In this document: in pieces, positions 44,063 to 48,900 of the stretch
How the letters are laid out: the number at the start of each line of letters is the position of its first letter
Position numbering within the stretch: the stretch's first letter is position 1
IMG/VR virus record: IMGVR_UViG_3300032294_001472
Location: 1-48,900 of that record
Length of the DNA stretch: 48,900 nt
From: a virus
Strand: one strand, 5' to 3'
Program-made: the position numbers and the translations under genes
Notes under the pieces: generated by a model
What the model was told of the DNA's origin: nothing
Databases searched by the model: none
Seen by the model: the letters and a program-made list of their open reading frames with translations, nothing else

Positions 44063-45397
44063 TTATCTTACTAAGTTTCTTCCTATCTCAAGGCGCAAAT
44101 AATCTAAGCGAATAATGCCTGCTGCTGCATCTGTTGTGCTTTCTCCTACGTAAACACCCGCTCCTGTTTCCCTTCCTACTGCTTTTGGCACATTAGAAGC
44201 AACACTTGATTGCCATTGCTGAACACCTGCTTCATTGAATATCGTAAACGTGGCCGCTGTTGCATCGCTGTTTAATTCGACAGTACACGTGTACCAAGTA
44301 TTGTTCGCTACTGCAAACGTTTCCGTTGTAGCGGTTTCCACATTGTTCTGCCTTGCCCTACCTGTTGCGGTTAGCGCTGTTCCATTACCTACAATATCAA
44401 TATACACACCATCCACAGGTGCCGTTGCTGATGTAGCATCTAAAAATCCTAACCTACATACCGCAGTTGCTCTTACGCCTCTCATCTGAAACACACATAC
44501 GAACTTCTCACTGCCTGATAAACGGAAAGCCAATACATCCGTCATAATTCGATAGCCACCATTAGCCGTTGTGCTATCCCTTAATTCTACGATTCCTGGA
44601 TGATTCGGCTCTGCTGCAACTTGAACAATAGTTCCACCCGATATAGCCGTTCCGGCTAATCCTTGGGCAAATGGAGTTGTCACGGCCAAAAATTCTGTTT
44701 CAATAACCGCCATTTGAAGCCTTGTGGCAACATCTGCTTTAGCATCTAATGCCGACTGAAGGCCTGTAACATCCGCTATTGCGTGTGAGTGAGCTGATGG
44801 AGGAAACGATGTTGGCTTTCCTGTAATATCAGCCCAATCAGATGAACCTGTTGGCCCTGTCGGTCCCGCAGGACCTGTTTCGCCTTGCGGACCCTGTGGA
44901 CCCGTTGGACCAACGTCTCCCTGCGGACCTGTTGGTCCTGTATCGCCTGTATCTCCCTTGTCGCCTTTCGGCCCTTGCGGACCTGTCTGTCCTTGGACTC
45001 CTTGCGGACCCTGTGGACCTTGTGGACCAACGTCTCCCTGCGGACCTGTTGGTCCTGTATCGCCTGTATCTCCCTTGTCGCCTTTCGGCCCTTGCGGACC
45101 TGTCTGTCCTTGGACTCCTTGCGGACCTGTCTGTCCTTGGACTCCTTGCGGACCCTGTGGACCTTGTGGACCAATCGGACCTTGCGGACCTCTGAGCATC
45201 TCGATTTGTTCGGGCGTAAGGTCGTTGAAATCGACCTCTCCCATCGGGCCTTGCGGACCTGTTGGACCAGGTGGACCTTGCTGACCTGGTATGTAGATAA
45301 GTGGATACGAAGTGCCATCAAACACAACAACAGGCTTGAATTCATCGCCCATTATCTCGATTGGTGTACTTGTTGTATTCAGCTCTACTACTATCAT
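44063..45397 (-). CDS. Collagen-like tail fibre protein
   Basis: A 444-residue fibre. Residues about 40-185 are Gly-X-Y collagen repeats ([19 protein letters not shown] type, units with [14 protein letters not shown]), expected to form a triple helix. An adjoining [21 protein letters not shown] module, shared with the fibre-like gene at 11290, links to a C-terminal beta-rich domain (about 220-444) that ends in LDYLRLEIG and may bind the receptor. The collagen part is encoded by a 117-bp tandem unit, suggesting length variation. Confidence 0.85.
   Translation of the reverse strand: MIVVELNTTSTPIEIMGDEFKPVVVFDGTSYPLIYIPGQQGPPGPTGPQGPMGEVDFNDLTPEQIEMLRGPQGPIGPQGPQGPQGVQGQTGPQGVQGQTGPQGPKGDKGDTGDTGPTGPQGDVGPQGPQGPQGVQGQTGPQGPKGDKGDTGDTGPTGPQGDVGPTGPQGPQGETGPAGPTGPTGSSDWADITGKPTSFPPSAHSHAIADVTGLQSALDAKADVATRLQMAVIETEFLAVTTPFAQGLAGTAISGGTIVQVAAEPNHPGIVELRDSTTANGGYRIMTDVLAFRLSGSEKFVCVFQMRGVRATAVCRLGFLDATSATAPVDGVYIDIVGNGTALTATGRARQNNVETATTETFAVANNTWYTCTVELNSDATAATFTIFNEAGVQQWQSSVASNVPKAVGRETGAGVYVGESTTDAAAGIIRLDYLRLEIGRNLVR
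44906..45127. repeat. 117-bp-period direct repeat in the collagen-like region
   Basis: 105 bp at 44906-45010 are repeated without change at 45023-45127, 117 bp (39 codons) apart; a third partial copy of the last 37 bp follows. The perfect identity at DNA level, not only protein, shows recent duplication. Confidence 0.92.
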
Positions 45398-45735
45398 AGC
45401 TTCTCAAATTTCGCTATTGTTCCAAAATATTTGTCGTTGCGTCCGCTCGGGAACGCAGCATCGTTCGTCTTAACTGTTATGGCTGCGCGAACATATCCGC
45501 TAACCATTGCCGCCACTTCTCCAACGAACACGCGAACCAATGCCCGCGTAGGTTGACCCGACACTGCAAGTATCTGTTTGAGCGGGTCGGTTTCAGTTTT
45601 CTTCAAGGTCTTAATAATCGTGTCGTTATTATACACATCAACAGTTATATCCGCAGCATTCGCGAACGTAACCGTTTTCATGTCGATAGTGAACACAATG
45701 TCTTGGCCTGTATAGTATGTCGCAAACTCGCTCAT
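45394..45735 (-). CDS. Unknown 113-residue protein in the lysis-fibre block
   Basis: The protein starts [34 protein letters not shown] with alternating strands, giving an Ig-like or fibre-base appearance (about residues 1-105). It overlaps the fibre gene by 4 nt and the holin-like gene by 4 nt. Probably a fibre-associated virion component; family not recognised. Confidence 0.68.
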   Translation of the reverse strand: MSEFATYYTGQDIVFTIDMKTVTFANAADITVDVYNNDTIIKTLKKTETDPLKQILAVSGQPTRALVRVFVGEVAAMVSGYVRAAITVKTNDAAFPSGRNDKYFGTIAKFEKL

Positions 45736-45941
45736 GGCTGCACCTCCGAATCTTCACCGAATAACCGAGGGGCAAACTTGTCGATACCGCCTGCAACGAA
45801 TAACAGGATTGTACTCGTTACCGTGTTGTCTTGCATGAACGAGAAGCCTGCAACGCCCGCAAGCGTGTAGCTAATCATTTCTATAAACACCTGCACTTTC
45901 TTTGGCGCAGGTTTGTGCCATTGTCCTATTCCAAATTTCAT
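45732..45941 (-). CDS. Holin-like two-helix membrane protein
   Basis: A 69-residue protein with two hydrophobic segments (FIEMISYTLAGVAGFSFM, about 19-36, and STILLFVAGGIDKFAP, about 44-59), short basic N-terminus and acidic tail. It overlaps the lysozyme gene start region by 4 nt, the usual holin-endolysin arrangement. It would form the membrane lesions that release the endolysin. Identification is from topology and position. Confidence 0.78.
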   Translation of the reverse strand: MKFGIGQWHKPAPKKVQVFIEMISYTLAGVAGFSFMQDNTVTSTILLFVAGGIDKFAPRLFGEDSEVQP

Positions 45942-46429
45942 ACGCCTTTAAAATATAAGTCTGCTTCTGCTTTGCGCCTGCGAGTAAGTCCGTTAAGAAC
46001 TCTGCCGCCTGCCTTGTTCCACTTCATGAACTCGGCACGGATTGAATGGTTGTTAGGGTTGGCGTTTACCAATCTCAACAATGTGCTGTCTCCAAGCCCT
46101 TCGGCTTTCGTGTCCGCGTCAATGTCAAGTCCGACATTGAAAGAGAAAGACAATAGTGCAGCCAACTGAAAATCGTTACACTTTGACTTCACGAGGGAGC
46201 GCACGCCCTTTTCAAATGAAGCCGCTACAAAAAGCAGCAATGTTTCAGCACGCAAGTCTGTAATCTTGTCGCCCTTTTTTACAGGCGTTCCGTCCTCGTA
46301 AAACGTACTACCGTAACCAATAGTCCATTTGCCTGCCGGGCACAGATAAGCCGTAAGTTTCTTGCCCTCAAATTCTTTGATAATGGGCGAAGCCAATTCA
46401 ATTACCCTGCTCATGGTTTCTCCGGCCAA
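45938..46429 (-). CDS. GH24 phage lysozyme (endolysin)
   Basis: A 163-residue T4-type lysozyme. The catalytic pattern E-x8-C/D-x5-T is seen as E21, C30, T36 (FEGKKLTAYLCPAGKWTIGYG), with Cys in place of the Asp, as in other GH24 endolysins. Further features: ETLLLFVAASFEKGVRSLV, FQLAALLSFSFNVG and GGRVLNGLTRRRKAEADLYF, typical of the C-terminal helices. No signal peptide is present, so it needs the holin. The true start may be M6 (46414). Confidence 0.94.
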   Translation of the reverse strand: MAGETMSRVIELASPIIKEFEGKKLTAYLCPAGKWTIGYGSTFYEDGTPVKKGDKITDLRAETLLLFVAASFEKGVRSLVKSKCNDFQLAALLSFSFNVGLDIDADTKAEGLGDSTLLRLVNANPNNHSIRAEFMKWNKAGGRVLNGLTRRRKAEADLYFKGV

Positions 46430-46872
46430 ATTATTGTTGTTGGAAAATCCTCTTGCTGCGGTACGTCACGCAAAGATTGGCGGTACTCTACCCAATCTGC
46501 TTTCACTTCCGCGCTCAGCGGCACGTCAGGTAGCTGAGTCCAATCGCAGGCAAGCAATAACCCGTTGCGTTGTGCCCTGGCTTCGGCTGCTTTTTGTTCT
46601 TCCGTTGGCTCAGGTGCAGGCTCAGGCTCTATCACAGGGATAGGCTCCTTCACCCATTCGCTACCGTTCCAACGCACGAGCTCGCCCTCACCTGGTGTCG
46701 GTGGTTCGATTGGTGTTGCGCTCGCAGGGATGAGGTATTCACCCGGTGTCAACGGATCGGTAAACGCCACGTCCGTTCCTACATACAACCCGGTCGCTGG
46801 ATGATATGAGTAGACTTGCAAGGTTCCGTCCTCGAGTATAACAGGTTTGGTTGTTTTTTTCTTGCGTGCCAT
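46411..46872 (-). CDS. Tail fibre assembly protein/chaperone-like
   Basis: A 153-residue protein with a fibre-assembly domain at the C-terminus: AQRNGLLLACDWTQLPDVPLSAEVKADWVEYRQSLRDVPQQEDFPTTIIWPEKP, where 'R..LL..cDWTqLpD..l....ka.Wa.YRqaLRdvp' is diagnostic. The N-terminus is a Pro/Glu-rich linker region. It is 3 nt after the collar-domain fibre gene, its likely client. Overlaps the lysozyme gene by 19 nt. Confidence 0.85.
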   Translation of the reverse strand: MARKKKTTKPVILEDGTLQVYSYHPATGLYVGTDVAFTDPLTPGEYLIPASATPIEPPTPGEGELVRWNGSEWVKEPIPVIEPEPAPEPTEEQKAAEARAQRNGLLLACDWTQLPDVPLSAEVKADWVEYRQSLRDVPQQEDFPTTIIWPEKP

Positions 46873-46875
46873 AGA

Positions 46876-47988
46876 TTAGAATTTTATGCAGTACAATAAT
46901 GCAACGTTTCGTGGGCGTGTTTCGGTACCGCCTGTTGAATTGGTTGTGTCGATGCCGCCAATATTAGAACCGTCAGAGGCCTTTGTTCCGTTCCCTGTAC
47001 CGGCTATTGGATCAACACCATAACTGTGGGTGTGCGCCTTCAATTCATCAGCCTGCGAAGTACCGATTCCACGACCAAACGTGATACTCTGAAAACCAGC
47101 GGTTGTTGCAGGAGCACTGATGGTTATGTTAAACGAAGAGTCTATACTTACAATAGTAGTGCCAGGCTGAATTCCTGTGCCACTAACTGCCATGCCAACA
47201 CTCAATCCTGTTGTATTAGGAGACACTGACACGTTTGTTGATGCGTTAATGAGCGTACAAGTAAGAACAATGCTGTTATCAAGACCACGCCCGTTATCCC
47301 AACCGCGAATAAACTCGCCTCGCAAATCAGGTAGCGCAAATGTTGTTGCTCCGTCTCCGCGGCCAAACTTACCAGGGTTGTTTGTTTTATCTGTTGCATT
47401 TGCAGCTAACATACCGCTTGCCTGAGCATGCGCCCACAGTCTGCGATATGTGTTACGATTTAGAGTAGCGCCATTCATGGCCAAATACCCGGCTGGCGGT
47501 GTGTTTCCTGCCATAAGAAGAACAGAGCCAATAGGGTTGATAGTGTCAAACTCGTTAGCACGAGTGATATTCGTCACTATTGTTGTGTTAGCAGCGGTAT
47601 ACAGGAACTCAACGAGGTCGCCAATATTTAATGTTACGCCACCCACAATGGCTGTATTACCTGGCACTGCTGACGAATTATAATAGAACCCGATTGTGTT
47701 TCCTGCTACTCCGCTTGGCAAGTCAACATCAAGGTCGCTGATATCGTCATTGTTTAGAATGACTATCTTGTTCAGGCTTTCCACAGGTATTGCGAATGGA
47801 TTACCATCGCTCGTAAGAGTAGATATTCCATCATATCCACCAATCTTTGATTTCAGCCAGCTTGTACGATTGGCAAGCTGCTTCGCTTGCTGGTTTGCTA
47901 TTCCAGTAGGGCCGCCCTGTACCGGGTCGGTTGTTTCAAGCTGGTATATACCGGCTTCCCATGTAGTTGATTCAGATAAGTTTGCCAT
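46876..47988 (-). CDS. Tail fibre protein with tail collar domain
   Basis: A 370-residue fibre. N-terminal ANLSESTTWEAGIYQLETTDPVQGGPTGIANQQAKQLANRT gives a typical attachment start. Residues about 195-270 are a Phage_Collar domain (GSVLLMAGNTPPAGYLAMNGATLNR, YRRLWAHAQ, KFGRGDGATTFALPDLRGEFIRGWDNGRG). The C-terminus (HTHSYGVDPIAGTGNGT...TRPRNVALLYCIKF) is a classic P2/Mu-like fibre tip. Receptor-binding part of the tail, with the assembly protein encoded next. Confidence 0.9.
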   Translation of the reverse strand: MANLSESTTWEAGIYQLETTDPVQGGPTGIANQQAKQLANRTSWLKSKIGGYDGISTLTSDGNPFAIPVESLNKIVILNNDDISDLDVDLPSGVAGNTIGFYYNSSAVPGNTAIVGGVTLNIGDLVEFLYTAANTTIVTNITRANEFDTINPIGSVLLMAGNTPPAGYLAMNGATLNRNTYRRLWAHAQASGMLAANATDKTNNPGKFGRGDGATTFALPDLRGEFIRGWDNGRGLDNSIVLTCTLINASTNVSVSPNTTGLSVGMAVSGTGIQPGTTIVSIDSSFNITISAPATTAGFQSITFGRGIGTSQADELKAHTHSYGVDPIAGTGNGTKASDGSNIGGIDTTNSTGGTETRPRNVALLYCIKF

Positions 47989-48001
47989 GTGCTATGTTTT
48001 G

Positions 48002-48448
48002 TTAAAATGTAATTTTCCAAGTTCCTTCGAGGCGCAACGCGCTTGTCTTCGCAATAGGTTCTGAAACAATGCGCGAAAACAAAACAGGCGTTCCTGTACG
48101 ATCTACAATCAGGCCAAACTCACGGATGGTCATTCCGTTGTTTTCGTTGTATTCCAGCGCCCAATTGAACTGTGCAGAGTTAACGGTTGGGTTGCTCGAG
48201 CTGTTGATAACTTTCGTAAACGCTCCCGTGAGAGCCGTATCTGCAAGTGTTGCCACAGCTCCGCTTGTGCCAAACGCAATGCCATTCACAATCTGCGTAG
48301 TAGTTCCGTTGCGAAGAACGGCAGCCAATACGCCTTTGCCTGCGTTTACAACGAGGTTCTTTTTGTTCCATTCAAGAACCAGTTCGTTTTTCTCGTTGTA
48401 TCCTCTTAGCGAAACTTCGCCTTTGATTGTAATTGTTTCGTCTTTCAT
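48002..48448 (-). CDS. Unknown tail-associated protein
   Basis: A 148-residue beta-rich protein (GEVSLRGYNEKNELVLEWNKKNLVVNAGKGVLAAVLRNG; IREFGLIVDRTGTPVLFSRIV) with a pattern known from phage proteins encoded upstream of fibres. It lies between tail protein I and the collar fibre gene in the standard place of the P2 gpH N-terminal region, so a fibre adaptor role is plausible. Confidence 0.68.
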   Translation of the reverse strand: MKDETITIKGEVSLRGYNEKNELVLEWNKKNLVVNAGKGVLAAVLRNGTTTQIVNGIAFGTSGAVATLADTALTGAFTKVINSSSNPTVNSAQFNWALEYNENNGMTIREFGLIVDRTGTPVLFSRIVSEPIAKTSALRLEGTWKITF

Positions 48449-48480
48449 ACTACAATTATAAAGAATTTATCTATTACTGC

Positions 48481-48900
48481 CTACTGAAATCCCGTGATAT
48501 CCTCGCCATAAGAATTATATTTTTGCGTGCCATTAAACGTATACACTGCGTTGTATGTGATTCCCGAGAACTCTTCGTCTAATCCCGCAACAGTAACTGT
48601 TATTTTCAAATCCTCAGTTATATCTATGTTGTCTTCAAGACCTTTAATGAAACTGATATCCACCAGCGTAGAGCGAGCATTCTTGTACTCTTTTACAAGT
48701 TCCTGAATGTCGATTGTTTCCTGTGAGCTGATACCTTTGTCATTTCCCAGGTTAAATATCACACGGAAACATGCCCAGTTACCGAGCCCGTTATAGGTCA
48801 CCGATCCGTTAAACAAAAAGGTGCCATCGTAATACTGCCCCACGCCTTCAAGTATGGTAGAGTCAGAATATCCCGCCCGCTTAATCGCTTCTTTGATCGA
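48481..48900 (-). CDS. I: Phage tail protein I, C-terminal part (continues at 123-453)
   Basis: The reading frame enters from the right edge without a start codon; bases 48778-48900 duplicate 1-123, so the unique part is 48481-48777. Sequence after the gpI core contains GVGQYYDGTFLFNGSVTYNG and repeated strands ending FNGTQKYNSYGEDITGFQ, where 'FNGSxxYN' type repeats look like a beta-rich extension not present in P2 gpI. A GTG at 48843 is not the real start. See the N-terminal part at 1-453. Confidence 0.85.
   Translation of the reverse strand, partial: SIKEAIKRAGYSDSTILEGVGQYYDGTFLFNGSVTYNGLGNWACFRVIFNLGNDKGISSQETIDIQELVKEYKNARSTLVDISFIKGLEDNIDITEDLKITVTVAGLDEEFSGITYNAVYTFNGTQKYNSYGEDITGFQ
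48778..48900. repeat. Terminal direct repeat, right copy
   Basis: These 123 bases are identical to 1-123. The tail protein I coding sequence runs through this join in a single frame, showing that the window is a circular or circularly permuted genome of 48,777 bp cut inside that gene. Confidence 0.95.

Noticed and set aside
44906-45127. CRISPR-like or iteron array
   Set aside because: Repeats are in-frame collagen codons with no spacer structure; explained by fibre coding.
44885-45556. Plus-strand reading frames opposite the collagen-like gene
   Set aside because: Long open frames there result from the repetitive GC-periodic collagen codons on the minus strand.

Overview
The window is the genome of a tailed phage with a contractile tail (myovirus morphology), apparently circularly complete. 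Bases 1-123 are repeated exactly at 48778-48900, so the unit is 48,777 bp, and the gene for tail protein I runs across the arbitrary break. A Bacteroidota host is suggested by several things: genes mostly lack Shine-Dalgarno sequences and start after A/C-rich leaders; promoter-like sites fit the TTG-N18-20-TAnnTTTG pattern of that phylum; there are small lipoproteins with a ...(A/G)SC or GGC lipobox, one resembling DUF4884; and tRNAs lack an encoded CCA. The host assignment is inference.

Layout, almost all on the minus strand (read right to left). 48.9-44.1 kb and 10.4-0.5 kb: late genes. A lysis and fibre block (collagen-like fibre, holin-like protein, GH24 lysozyme, fibre chaperone, collar fibre) at 44.1-48.4 kb leads into tail protein I. 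Packaging, head, neck, tail and baseplate genes run from about 25.1 kb down to 0.5 kb: minor tail protein Z, a cassette of ParB-like, cupin, cytosine-methylase-like and PAPS-reductase-like genes, terminase, gpW, portal, a protease/scaffold/capsid fusion, DUF2190 protein, neck proteins, two fibre-like proteins, sheath, tube, chaperone with a -1 frameshift, tape measure, gpU, gpX, gpD, a metallophosphoesterase, gpV, gpW/25 and gpJ. The tail is P2/Mu-like while the head genes are lambda-like.

25.1-25.45 kb is a gene-free control region: a strong terminator for the early operon, eleven GTTTAC/GTAAAC elements, and a 66-bp perfect alternating purine-pyrimidine tract, next to a gene for a small zinc-finger/HTH protein. 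25.45-40.0 kb is the early/replication operon: RNase H-like, RadC, spanin-like, degenerate adenine methylase, HNH, DUF4406, SSB, primase-helicase, VRR-NUC nuclease and superfamily II helicase genes, many small unknowns, and a HTH regulator at its start. At 40.04-40.07 kb two divergent promoters overlap completely; one drives the HTH regulator, the other the only plus-strand operon (RecE-like nuclease, RecT annealase, a tiny membrane protein). 42.2-44.0 kb holds small accessory genes and a tRNA cluster including two tRNA-like RNAs with abnormal 5' halves.

No integrase, transposase, partition system, CRISPR array or rRNA was seen. The likely programme is early replication and recombination genes from the 40.05-kb switch, then late genes from the 25.2-kb region. 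Functions come from reading motifs by eye; no database search was run.
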